Shown: positions 24,310 through 31,795 of the stretch, piece after piece | How the letters are laid out: each line of letters starts with the position of its first letter | How positions within the stretch are numbered: position 1 is the first letter of the stretch | Assembly: GCA_965652145.1 (NCBI GenBank) | Contig: CBFGTV010000001.1 | Location: forward strand, 62,001 to 126,000 | DNA length: 64,000 nt | From: CBFGTV01 sp965652145 | GTDB lineage: Bacteria > Bacillota > Clostridia > Peptostreptococcales > Natronincolaceae | Reading direction: 5' to 3' | The notes under the pieces: generated by a model | The model's database searches: none | What the model saw: the letters and a program-made list of their open reading frames with translations, nothing else | Told to the model about the DNA's origin: nothing | Program-made: the position numbers and the translations under genes

Positions 24310-24927
24310 ATGAGAAACCGCATCTGGGTATTGATTTTAATTATTGTATTGGCAGTTGGTATTTACTATAGCTATCAAAATAGACAGGTAGATCAGGAGC
24401 CTGATTTACCGCCCCTTCAGGAATCCCCAGGGCCAGAGGAAGAGATGCCAGGGGATTTATCAGACAGTGAAACCGCTTCAGGTGAGAAGACTGGAATTTA
24501 TCCTGGCAATAGGGTATCGAAGCTGCAGTTGGAAAATAGCGAAGGTGAAATCGTCAGCCTGGAGCAATTTCAAGACCGCCCCATTGTATTGAGCTTTTGG
24601 GTGAGCTGGAATGAGGAAGCGATTAATCAATTAGCCATATTAGAGAATATTCAGCCCTTATTTAATGATGAAGTGGCCCTTGTTGGAATCCATGCCAGTG
24701 CTTTTGATTCCATCAGTCTTACTGAAGCGCTGGAAATGATAGATGAAGCTGATTACGCTTATGAAATGCTGATCGATAAGGATGCAGAAGCTCAGCAGGC
24801 CTACTATGTTGGCAGCTTTCCTACCACCTTTATCATTGATTCCCAGGGAAGTATTCATAAGGTTTATACAACTGTAGTTGAAGAAGACCAACTGTTGGAT
24901 GATATAGAAGCATTGCTTACACAGTAA
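24310..24927 (+). CDS. Membrane-anchored thioredoxin-fold protein without cysteines (TlpA/ResA-like)
   Basis: A 205-residue protein: N-terminal hydrophobic anchor (residues 5-22), an acidic Pro-rich linker (PDLPPLQESPGPEEEMPG) and a TlpA/AhpC-type thioredoxin fold (residues 65-205) starting YPGNRVSKLQLENSEGE. Where active proteins have a WCxxC motif it reads FWVSWNEEAINQ, and there is no cysteine anywhere, so it cannot do dithiol chemistry. The cis-proline loop (GSFPTTFIID) is kept. It probably has a binding or chaperone role outside the membrane. ATG 24310 follows AGAGGTGA. It lies between ricT and sigI in its own transcript, which ends in the repeated element at 24966. Confidence 0.8.
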   Translation: MRNRIWVLILIIVLAVGIYYSYQNRQVDQEPDLPPLQESPGPEEEMPGDLSDSETASGEKTGIYPGNRVSKLQLENSEGEIVSLEQFQDRPIVLSFWVSWNEEAINQLAILENIQPLFNDEVALVGIHASAFDSISLTEALEMIDEADYAYEMLIDKDAEAQQAYYVGSFPTTFIIDSQGSIHKVYTTVVEEDQLLDDIEALLTQ

Positions 24928-24965
24928 TGATAGTTTTTTCTTTAAATTGCAGATTGTGAATAATG

Positions 24966-25066
24966 AAAGGCCCCAATATTCCAGGAGCGAGAAAAGCAAG
25001 CGAGGGCAGCGTATGTACTACGTAAAGATCTGGCTTTTTGCAGCGACTGGAAGTAAGGGCTTTTTT
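24966..25066 (+). repeat. Structured intergenic element, copy A
   Basis: Outer stem AAAGGCCCC..TATTCCAG with CTGGAAGTAAGGGCTTTTTT, containing GGAGCGAGAAAAG (24984-24996), an inner CGTA/TACG hairpin within CAG...CTG, and ACGTAAAGATCTGG (25020-25033). Ends in a T-run. Copies C (44340) and B (54860) have the same plan. See findings. Confidence 0.6.
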
Positions 25067-25087
25067 GTATAGAAAAAAATATTTGGT

Positions 25088-25113
25088 CCCCCAAAATAAT
25101 CAGTCAGAGCGTA
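25088..25113 (+). promoter_or_regulatory. SigI-type promoter of sigI (P1)
   Basis: CCCCCAAAATAA at 25088-25099 and CGTA at 25110-25113, with 17 bases between the C-run and CGTA. SigI promoters are known for a C-rich -35 and a CGWA -10. The same string and spacing recur at 27021-27044. Confidence 0.72.
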
Positions 25114-25135
25114 TCCTTTAAAAGGAGGTGTAAAA

Positions 25136-25876
25136 GTGACGAATTTTCTGAGGCTTTTCAAGACCGCCAAAACCCTGGAGGAAAGAGTAAAATTAATTCA
25201 GGAAGGCAATCAACATGAAAGAAATCAATTAATTAAGGAATATATACCCTTTATACAAAAGCATATCAGCCAACAGCTTGGCAAATATATAGATACTAAG
25301 AACAGCGACCTGTATAGCATTGGACTGATGGCCTTCAATGAAGCCATTGATAAGTATAATGAAAAAAAAGGTAGCTTTTTAAATTTTGCAGCAGTGGTTA
25401 TGAAAAGCAGAGTCATTGATCAGCTTAGGCGGGAAGCCAGAAATAATAAGGTGGTCTACATGAGTCAGCTTTTTGGCGTTGAAGAGAAAAATAGCATAGA
25501 AGAGATGCTTGTGGAAGAAAGCTTTGAGAATCGTTTTGAGACAAAGCTGGACATGGCCTTTCTGATTGAAAAGATGAAGGCCTATAACGTAACCCTTGAT
25601 GATTTGTTACTGGAAGCACCCAAGCATATTGATACCCGGTTAAGGGCCATAGAGGTGGCCAAATATGTGTACGAAGTTGAGCCCTTAAGAAAAAAATTTA
25701 TTAGAACTCAAAATTTACCCATGACAGATTTAATGAGGGAACTGGGTATTTCGAAAAAGGTGGTGCAAAGAAGTCGAAAATTTATTATTGCAGTCATTCT
25801 CATATTAGAGAGTGATTTAGATACCCTTAAGGGTTACATAAACGAAGTAGAAAGGAGGGAAGTCAGTGAAATCTAA
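25136..25876 (+). CDS. sigI: RNA polymerase sigma-I factor
   Basis: A 246-residue sigma factor. Region 2 lies at about residues 30-100: NQLIKEYIPFIQKHISQQLG, then DLYSIGLMAFNEAIDKY and FLNFAAVVMKSRVIDQLRREAR. The C-terminal half has the SigI-specific domain (RLRAIEVAKYVYEVEPLRKKF, MRELGISKKVVQRSRKFIIAVILIL) in place of an ordinary region 4. Start is GTG 25136 after AAAGGAGGTG. It overlaps rsgI, its membrane anti-sigma factor. In Bacillus it responds to heat and wall stress, in cellulolytic Clostridia to polysaccharides. A SigI-type promoter just upstream implies autoregulation. Confidence 0.93.
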   Translation: MTNFLRLFKTAKTLEERVKLIQEGNQHERNQLIKEYIPFIQKHISQQLGKYIDTKNSDLYSIGLMAFNEAIDKYNEKKGSFLNFAAVVMKSRVIDQLRREARNNKVVYMSQLFGVEEKNSIEEMLVEESFENRFETKLDMAFLIEKMKAYNVTLDDLLLEAPKHIDTRLRAIEVAKYVYEVEPLRKKFIRTQNLPMTDLMRELGISKKVVQRSRKFIIAVILILESDLDTLKGYINEVERREVSEI

Positions 25877-27056
25877 GGGAACCATAATGGAAATAAGGGA
25901 AAATTCGATGATTATCATGGCTCAGGATTTAAGCCTTCATGAAGTAACAAAACGTCAGGGCGTAATTGAGGGAATGGAAATCGATTTTTTTCCCCATGAA
26001 ATTATGCTTAGAAGAAGGGGTACCGGGTATTTGAGAGTGGCTGCTGCGGTGGCAGCTGCAATTATTTTATTATTTTTCAGCAATTTTTATTTATCGGGGC
26101 TGCGCCAGGAAATTGCACCCCCTACTGCCATTTTAACCGTCGATATTAACCCAAGTGTGACCCTTGAATTAAACCGACAACAGCAGGTGGTTACAGCTAG
26201 GGGTCTTAATGCTGAAGCCAGGGCCTTTCCACTGGATGACTTGACTGGAGCTGATGCGAAAGAAGCAGTTTTAAAAATTATAGAATGGGCAGAGGCAGGG
26301 GGATACATTAAAGCCCAGGAAAAAAGCTATATTCTGTTAAGTACCGTTTCATTAACCAGTGAGGCAGACCTTGAAGCAGAGCTTGAACAAATGGTGGCCG
26401 CCTTATCCCAGACAATTGAAGCAACATCCAACCAGGAGGAAAGGATTGTACTTTCTATTACTTCTAATCCAGAAACCCTTCAAAGAGCCCGGGAGGAAGA
26501 TATTTCGGTGGGCAAGCTTGAAATTGCCCGGCAAATTGATGATTCAATCGATATTGATGAAATAAAGGAAAAAAGGGTTAAGGAGCTGATTACCCAATTT
26601 GAAGAAAAGCGGCACCCTGTTTTTGAAGACCACCCCGTAGAAGAGGAAGTTAGTGACCCTGACCTAAGCATTGAAGTAGAAAAGGAGCATCCGGTTTTTG
26701 AAGTGCATCCAGGCCAAGGAAAGGGAGTAACGCAAGGAGATACCAAGGTTCAGCAGCAAACCACCAACCAAAGTGAAAAGCAGCAAAGGGTTATAAAACA
26801 AGAAAAAGTAGATTTAAGGCAAGAAAAAAAGCATGACAAGCAAAAACTAAAGCGGCAAAAAAATCATGAAAAGTTTAGGCTAAAGAAAGAGAAAAGGTAT
26901 GAAAAAGAGAAATTTAAGAGCGAAAATAAAAAAAGGTTCAATAAAAATTCTTATAAAAAACAAAACAAACAAACAAAGAGAATATTGAAGCAATGCAATA
27001 TTTTTTATTTTTCTCAAATGCCCAAAATAAAAATATCCTCCGTAAACATATACTGA
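25866..27056 (+). CDS. rsgI: Anti-sigma-I factor RsgI with Lys-rich extracellular tail
   Basis: Single-pass membrane protein of 396 residues. Residues 1-58 are the cytoplasmic RsgI N domain (GTIMEIRENSMIIMAQDLSL) that holds SigI. A hydrophobic helix follows at about 59-78. The extracellular part begins with ILTVDINPSVTLELN; in related proteins (SEAL domain) the chain cleaves itself between Asn and Pro of this motif, a step toward regulated intramembrane proteolysis. Beyond residue 250 the chain is low-complexity, first with repeated HPVFE(D/V)HP, then very Lys-rich. There is no carbohydrate-binding module, unlike cellulosome RsgI proteins. GTG 25866 follows GGAGGG and overlaps sigI. The last 35 bases contain a second SigI-type promoter. 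Confidence 0.9.
   Translation: MKSKGTIMEIRENSMIIMAQDLSLHEVTKRQGVIEGMEIDFFPHEIMLRRRGTGYLRVAAAVAAAIILLFFSNFYLSGLRQEIAPPTAILTVDINPSVTLELNRQQQVVTARGLNAEARAFPLDDLTGADAKEAVLKIIEWAEAGGYIKAQEKSYILLSTVSLTSEADLEAELEQMVAALSQTIEATSNQEERIVLSITSNPETLQRAREEDISVGKLEIARQIDDSIDIDEIKEKRVKELITQFEEKRHPVFEDHPVEEEVSDPDLSIEVEKEHPVFEVHPGQGKGVTQGDTKVQQQTTNQSEKQQRVIKQEKVDLRQEKKHDKQKLKRQKNHEKFRLKKEKRYEKEKFKSENKKRFNKNSYKKQNKQTKRILKQCNIFYFSQMPKIKISSVNIY
27021..27044 (+). promoter_or_regulatory. SigI-type promoter (P2) within the 3' end of rsgI
   Basis: CCCAAAATAA (27021-27030), ten bases, CGTA (27041-27044): identical in element sequence and spacing to P1 before sigI. It lies 39 bases before the start codon of the secreted repeat protein gene. 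Confidence 0.68.
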
Positions 27057-27082
27057 AAGAAAAATTAAAGGAGGAATTCAAC

Positions 27083-27901
27083 ATGAAAAAAGCAATTATT
27101 AGATTTTTTGCTCTGATGCTGACCCTTGGTTTGACCATCTCGTCGGTTCAAGCCTTTACACCACCGGGGTTAAGTAAAAAGGGTGGCCTGCCGCCGGTAA
27201 TCCAAAAGAAGTTTTTAAAAGAAACGACCATAAATAAAACCTACGAAACCCTTTTAAAGGGAATTGATTTAGAGAACAACAGAATTACCATCGAAGATGG
27301 TACAGCTGTTTTAATGCTGTTGGTTGATGAAAAGGCCACAATAAAGCTCGATGATAAAAAGGCCCAATTAGATGACCTTAAGGTAGATGATTACATTAAA
27401 ATCAAGCTGAATAAAGACAATACAGTCACCGAGATTAAGGCTGACAGTTCCGAAAGAACTAAGGAGATTAAGGCAACGGGCCATATCCATAACCTGAATT
27501 TAAACAAAAATAAAATTACATTAAAGGAAGCTGGTAAAAACACTACCTATGAAATTAACGACGAGGTTGTTGTAAGAATTGATGGTGTGACCAAAGGGCT
27601 TAAGGATTTAACAGTCGATATGAAGGCTACCCTATGGATAATGGATAAGCAGGTGGTTGCAATCGAAGCAAAAACCACTGAATATAGTACTGTCACCGGT
27701 ACCTTAGCCTATATAAATTATACTGAAAAGAAACTGGTAGTTGAAAATAAAAATGGTGCAAAACTATATCAATTAAATGATGAGAGCCTGGTATATATTG
27801 ATAATAAACTAAAAACCCTAGATGATTTAACCCTTGAAATGAAGGTAACCCTTCAGGTCAACAAATCACAGGTTATTACATTAAAAGCCGTTTCTAAGTA
27901 A
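27083..27901 (+). CDS. Secreted protein with three tandem 70-residue beta repeats, likely SigI target
   Basis: A 272-residue exported protein. Signal peptide MKKAIIRFFALMLTLGLTIS ending at SVQA-FTPPG. The mature part has three homologous units of about 70 residues beginning near residues 52, 130 and 204 of the precursor; each runs G-x-I/L-x-x-x-N/D-x-x-x-N-K/R-I-T/V ... D-x-L/V-T/K-V/L-D-M/D-x-x-L/I, for example LKDLTVDMKATLWIMDKQVV and LDDLTLEMKVTLQVNKSQVI. These look like small beta-barrel domains; no enzyme motif is seen. ATG 27083 with AAAGGAGG upstream; the upstream frame extension from 26993 is rejected. Its promoter matches that of sigI, so it may be a wall- or surface-stress effector. 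Function unknown. Confidence 0.78.
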   Translation: MKKAIIRFFALMLTLGLTISSVQAFTPPGLSKKGGLPPVIQKKFLKETTINKTYETLLKGIDLENNRITIEDGTAVLMLLVDEKATIKLDDKKAQLDDLKVDDYIKIKLNKDNTVTEIKADSSERTKEIKATGHIHNLNLNKNKITLKEAGKNTTYEINDEVVVRIDGVTKGLKDLTVDMKATLWIMDKQVVAIEAKTTEYSTVTGTLAYINYTEKKLVVENKNGAKLYQLNDESLVYIDNKLKTLDDLTLEMKVTLQVNKSQVITLKAVSK

Positions 27902-27922
27902 GCAGACCAATAGCATTTTCTG

Positions 27923-27956
27923 CCCTTCTAACCATAGAAGGGTTTTTTCTTTTTTC
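27923..27956 (+). terminator. Terminator of the sigI-rsgI-repeat protein unit
   Basis: CCCTTCTA (27923-27930) pairs with TAGAAGGG (27935-27942), followed by TTTTTTCTTTTTTC. Confidence 0.88.
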
Positions 27957-28053
27957 TTGGGTTAAAATAAAATCTAAGCTAAGGATTACCAAGAAAAATT
28001 AAAAAGATGATATAATAAATTGGGATTGAGAAAAATTAGATAAGGAGCAAGCA

Positions 28054-28821
28054 ATGGAGAAGCTAATTAAGCCTGGAGAACGGGTTGACGAACTGCAAAT
28101 AAAAGATTTAAAGGTGATACAAAGGCCCAAGGGGTTTTGCTTTGGCATAGATGCGGTACTATTAGCTAATTTTGTCGAATTAAAAAGATATGATCAAATC
28201 ATAGACCTGGGAACGGGTACGGGTATTATACCTATTCTGATGGCAGGGAAAAGTATTGACACAACGATAAAAGCCATAGAAATACAAAAAGAAGTTGCAG
28301 AAATGGCTGATCGAAGCGTCAGGCTGAATAGACTGGAAAATCGAATTGAAGTGATGAATATTGATTTAAAAGAAACCAGCCAATACCTGCCCGTCAATAC
28401 CTTTGATGTTGTTACGGCGAATCCTCCCTATATGCACCCTGAGGGGCTGTTAAATCCCAGCGACCATAAGGCCATTTCCCGCCATGAGATCTGCTGTACC
28501 CTTGAAGATGTCATACAGACAGCCTCTAAAATGCTGAAGCACCATGGCAGGTTTTTTATGGTTCATCGACCCCAGCGGCTGGTTGATATCATGGCCTGTT
28601 GCCGTCAATATAAGCTAGAGCCGAAACGTCTTCGATTTGTTCAGCCCAGAGAAAATCAACGGCCCAACCTGCTGCTGATGGAATGTAGAAAGGCGGCCAA
28701 GCCCGAACTCATTATCCTGGAGCCCCTGACTGTATATCGGGAGGCGGGCAAGTATACCGATGAAATCTACAAAATTTATCAAAAAACCTCACTTATGAAG
28801 GGAGGGGAAACCATTGAATAA
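28054..28821 (+). CDS. trmN6: tRNA1(Val) adenine-37 N6-methyltransferase family (TrmN6/YabB)
   Basis: SAM-dependent N6-adenine methyltransferase of 255 residues. QRPKGFCFGIDAVLLANF near residue 22 is the family signature, IIDLGTGTGIIPILMA near 49 is SAM motif I and TANPPYMHP near 124 is the catalytic NPPY motif. In Bacillus the orthologue yabB lies between yabA and yabC near abrB; the same order (yabB-like, rsmI, abrB) is seen here. It overlaps the next gene by eight bases. AAGGAGC precedes ATG 28054. Confidence 0.92.
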   Translation: MEKLIKPGERVDELQIKDLKVIQRPKGFCFGIDAVLLANFVELKRYDQIIDLGTGTGIIPILMAGKSIDTTIKAIEIQKEVAEMADRSVRLNRLENRIEVMNIDLKETSQYLPVNTFDVVTANPPYMHPEGLLNPSDHKAISRHEICCTLEDVIQTASKMLKHHGRFFMVHRPQRLVDIMACCRQYKLEPKRLRFVQPRENQRPNLLLMECRKAAKPELIILEPLTVYREAGKYTDEIYKIYQKTSLMKGGETIE

Positions 28822-29665
28822 GGGAAGGCTATACATTTGTCCTACACCCATCGGTAATTTAGAGGATATTACCCTAAGGGTGCTTAGAATACTTAAGGAA
28901 GTAGATTATATCGCTGCAGAAGACACCCGGCATACCCTAAAGCTACTAAATTACTATGAAATTCAAAAAAACCTGGTTAGCTATCATGAGCACAATAAAA
29001 TGAAGAAGGAAGCTCAATTAATTGAAGATTTGCTTGGGGGAAAGGAAATAGCACTGGTTTCTGATGCGGGGATGCCCGGTATCTCTGATCCTGGCCAGGA
29101 ACTGATCAAGGCCTGTATTCAGCATGAAATTCCCTTTGAGGTATTGCCGGGGGCCACGGCGGGCATATTGGCCCTGGTGGCTTCAGGCCTTGACAATAGC
29201 CGCTTTAGCTTCGAAGGCTTTTTGAATCGAGAAAAGAAAAGACGCAGGGAGCGGCTGGAAAAAATCATGTACGACGATCGAACTTTGGTTTTTTATGAGG
29301 CCCCCCACCGATTGCTGCAAACCCTTAAGGATTGTATCGATGTGCTGGGAGATCGCAATGCGGTTGTCGCTCGAGAATTGACCAAACGATATGAAACCAT
29401 TTTAAGGGGAGCTTTATCAGATTTAATCGAGGTGTTTCAAACGACACCGCCGAAGGGAGAGATTGTACTGTTGATTGAAGGCATGTCTTCAGAAGCCCTG
29501 GATCAAGTCAACAGAGAATCCTTTGAAGGTCAATCGATACAGGAGCATTTGCTTCAAATGATGAAGCAGGGAGTCGATAAAAAGGAGGCCATTAAGCAAG
29601 TGGCCAAGGCCAGAAAGATATCAAAAAGAGAGGTATATCAGCAGGCCATTGAGTTGGAGGATTAA
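28814..29665 (+). CDS. rsmI: 16S rRNA cytidine-1402 2'-O-methyltransferase (RsmI)
   Basis: Methylates the ribose of C1402 in 16S rRNA. The 283-residue protein is a tetrapyrrole-methylase-fold enzyme with YICPTPIGNLEDITLR at the start, AAEDTRHTLKLLNYY near residue 35 and VSDAGMPGISDPG near 80, all RsmI hallmarks, and a C-terminal helical domain (KQVAKARKISKREVYQ). It starts with TTG 28814 after GGAGGGG, inside the end of trmN6. The gene pair is the yabB-yabC pair of Bacillus. A terminator shared with abrB follows. Confidence 0.95.
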   Translation: MNKGRLYICPTPIGNLEDITLRVLRILKEVDYIAAEDTRHTLKLLNYYEIQKNLVSYHEHNKMKKEAQLIEDLLGGKEIALVSDAGMPGISDPGQELIKACIQHEIPFEVLPGATAGILALVASGLDNSRFSFEGFLNREKKRRRERLEKIMYDDRTLVFYEAPHRLLQTLKDCIDVLGDRNAVVARELTKRYETILRGALSDLIEVFQTTPPKGEIVLLIEGMSSEALDQVNRESFEGQSIQEHLLQMMKQGVDKKEAIKQVAKARKISKREVYQQAIELED

Positions 29666-29674
29666 AAATACAAA

Positions 29675-29722
29675 AAATATAAAGAGCCGCCAAGAAATTT
29701 TTCTTTGGGGCTCTTTATAAAA
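29675..29722. terminator. Bidirectional terminator between rsmI and abrB
   Basis: AAAGAGCC (29681-29688) and GGCTCTTT (29709-29716) with T-rich 3' flanks on both strands (TATAAAA on plus, ATATTTTTTG on minus). Confidence 0.75.
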
Positions 29723-29725
29723 AAC

Positions 29726-29962
29726 TTATTTTAACTCTTCTAAGCACTCACTACAGATGTTCTTATTTTTATAAACTGTTACATCCTTTGCGTTACCACA
29801 GAAGATACAAGCTGGCTCGTATTTTTTCAAAATAATACTTTCACCATCAACATAAATTTCAAGTGCGTCCTTTTCAGCAATGTTTAATGTTCGGCGCAAT
29901 TCGATTGGCAATACTACTCTACCTAGTTCATCTACTTTTCTTACTATACCTGTTGATTTCAA
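29726..29962 (-). CDS. abrB: Transition-state regulator AbrB
   Basis: A 78-residue DNA-binding swapped-hairpin protein. MKSTGIVRKVDELGRVVLPI and ELRRTLNIAEKDALEIYVDG are nearly the Bacillus AbrB N-terminal domain. The C-terminal 30 residues differ from Bacillus: two CxxC pairs (CIFCGN and CSECLEE) suggest a bound metal, a common form in Clostridia. AbrB represses post-exponential and sporulation genes during growth. Position next to rsmI and near metG matches the Bacillus yabC-abrB-metS order. AAGGAGGAAAAAAATTTGAA on the minus strand precedes the start. Confidence 0.95.
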   Translation of the reverse strand: MKSTGIVRKVDELGRVVLPIELRRTLNIAEKDALEIYVDGESIILKKYEPACIFCGNAKDVTVYKNKNICSECLEELK

Positions 29963-30067
29963 ATTTTTTTCCTCCTTGATTTTTAAATTTTAATAATTTC
30001 CTTAAGAATGAACGATTTGCTACATAATGAGGCATCATATAACAAATTTCGACATTTCATATATTAA

Positions 30068-30096
30068 ATAATAACAGACTTTCCATAAAAAGTCAA
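30068..30096 (-). promoter_or_regulatory. abrB promoter
   Basis: Minus strand TTGACT (30096-30091), 17-base spacer, TATTAT (30073-30068), about 105 bases before the abrB start. The remaining gap 29963-30290 between abrB and cca is AT-rich with no ORF. Confidence 0.65.
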
Positions 30097-30290
30097 CGTC
30101 CTAATTTGAATAAAATATTAATAAATAAATTTTTATATCCTAGATATTAAATTGGCATTTTTGAGTGATCAAGCCTTGTTAGAAGGCAATGAATTGGGTA
30201 TAGTATATTGAGAGATAATTTATATGAATTTTTTTTAAAAATTTTAATAAATAGCACATAGAATTGGCCGTCGATGAAGGAGCTGATGAA

Positions 30291-31712
30291 ATGGTTGATG
30301 TGATAGCCTGCATCTGTGAAATACAGCGGATGATTAACAAGCAGGTTTTTGTGGTGGGTGGTACAATTCGTGATCAATTACTCCAACGCCCTTTTAAGGA
30401 TTTAGATTTAGCGGTGCTTGAAAATGCCGCTGACTTTGCTCAACTGGTGGCAGACAGATTAAATGCTGCTTTCTTTGTTTTAGATGAAGTAAATCAGGTA
30501 TACCGTGTTGTCGACAAGGAAAACCATACCATTGATATTTCAATCATAAAAAATGGTGAGGTGGTGCATGACCTTTATCAAAGGGATTTTACTATCAATG
30601 CCATGGCTTATGATTTGTCCCACGGGTGGCCAATAAAGGAAGAGCATATCATTGACCCCTTTGAAGGAAAGACCCATATTCAATTGAAACAGATCAAGTC
30701 ACTGCATGATAAAACCTTTTATGATGATCCCGTCAGAATGCTCAGGGCTGTTAGATTTATGTCAGTGCTGGGCTTTAGTCTGGAGGAAACTACCCTGACG
30801 GCGATTCAACAATATGCTGAAGAATTGAAGAGAAGTCCGGGGGAGAGAATTACCAGGGAATTGTTCACCATATTGGAAGGAAGGGACAGCCACTATTTTT
30901 TACATTTCCTTGATGAGCCACTGCATCTATTAGATAAGCTGTTTCCTGAATTGCAGGTCATGAAGGATGTTGGACAGTGTAAATATCATGTGGTTGACTG
31001 CTGGTCCCACTCAATCTATACTGTCAAAATCCTGGAAGGCTTCATTCATTCACAGGGTTATTTTGAAGCCCATATTAAAAGGGCCTACGAGGAGCATACC
31101 AGTCAGGTTCTAGCAGGTGACCGCAGCCGGTTGGCACTAATCAAACTGGGGGCACTATTTCATGATGTAGGTAAGCCCTCTGCCAGGCAGGTAGACCAAA
31201 CGGGAAGAACCCGCTTCCGGGGCCATGAAATAACTGGAGCGGAAATTTTAAAGGGCTATGCAGAAAGGCTAAAATTAAGTGCTAAGGAGACGGAAATCCT
31301 CTATCGCTATGTTGCCTATCATATGATTCCCCTGGATTTATATAAAGCAAATGATGTCAGCGGAAGGGTATTGTATGATGTTTTTCGCAAGATGGGGGAA
31401 GAAACACTGGATATTTTATTAATTGCCCTTGCAGATATTATTGCCACCAGAACCCTTCTGGACCCAAAAGAGGAAATGGGCATGTTTAAAATCCATGTGG
31501 AGTATATTATTAATAATTATCTAACCAGATATAAGCCCGTTGAGAGGGTAAATAACATCATTAATGGAAAAGAGATTATGGAAAGTCTTAAGCTGCCCCA
31601 AAGTATAATGATTGGTACCATAATTGAAGAAATAAAAAAGGCCCTTTATTTAGGCCAAATTCCTCCCACAAAACGGGGAGCCCTAGATTACATTAAAAAA
31701 AACTATTTCTGA
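30291..31712 (+). CDS. cca: CCA tRNA nucleotidyltransferase / poly(A) polymerase family with HD domain
   Basis: Adds or repairs the 3' CCA end of tRNAs. The 473-residue class II nucleotidyltransferase has VVGGTIRDQLL near residue 19 and DLDLAV near 34 (metal-binding DxD), DFTINAMAYDL near 98 and DDPVRMLRAVRF near 151. A C-terminal HD domain follows with LFHDVGKPSARQ near 292 and a further His at YVAYHMIPL. ATG 30291 with AAGGAG eight bases ahead is preferred to TTG 30264. Whether it adds CCA alone or is a split A-adding partner cannot be settled from one sequence. Confidence 0.9.
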   Translation: MVDVIACICEIQRMINKQVFVVGGTIRDQLLQRPFKDLDLAVLENAADFAQLVADRLNAAFFVLDEVNQVYRVVDKENHTIDISIIKNGEVVHDLYQRDFTINAMAYDLSHGWPIKEEHIIDPFEGKTHIQLKQIKSLHDKTFYDDPVRMLRAVRFMSVLGFSLEETTLTAIQQYAEELKRSPGERITRELFTILEGRDSHYFLHFLDEPLHLLDKLFPELQVMKDVGQCKYHVVDCWSHSIYTVKILEGFIHSQGYFEAHIKRAYEEHTSQVLAGDRSRLALIKLGALFHDVGKPSARQVDQTGRTRFRGHEITGAEILKGYAERLKLSAKETEILYRYVAYHMIPLDLYKANDVSGRVLYDVFRKMGEETLDILLIALADIIATRTLLDPKEEMGMFKIHVEYIINNYLTRYKPVERVNNIINGKEIMESLKLPQSIMIGTIIEEIKKALYLGQIPPTKRGALDYIKKNYF

Positions 31713-31719
31713 TAATAAC

Positions 31720-31752
31720 AGGCCGAGGGTTTTACAATTCCCCGGCCTTTTT
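31720..31752 (+). terminator. Terminator after cca
   Basis: AGGCCGAGGG (31720-31729) pairs with CCCCGGCCT (31740-31748) followed by TTTTT. Confidence 0.75.
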
Positions 31753-31795
31753 ATAATTACTGCTGCCTTAATTTAAATGATCCCCTTAGGTGAAA

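Noticed and set aside
26993..27082. N-terminal extension of the secreted repeat protein
   Set aside because: It would precede an evident signal peptide; AAAGGAGG sits just before ATG 27083 and the region carries a SigI-type promoter.
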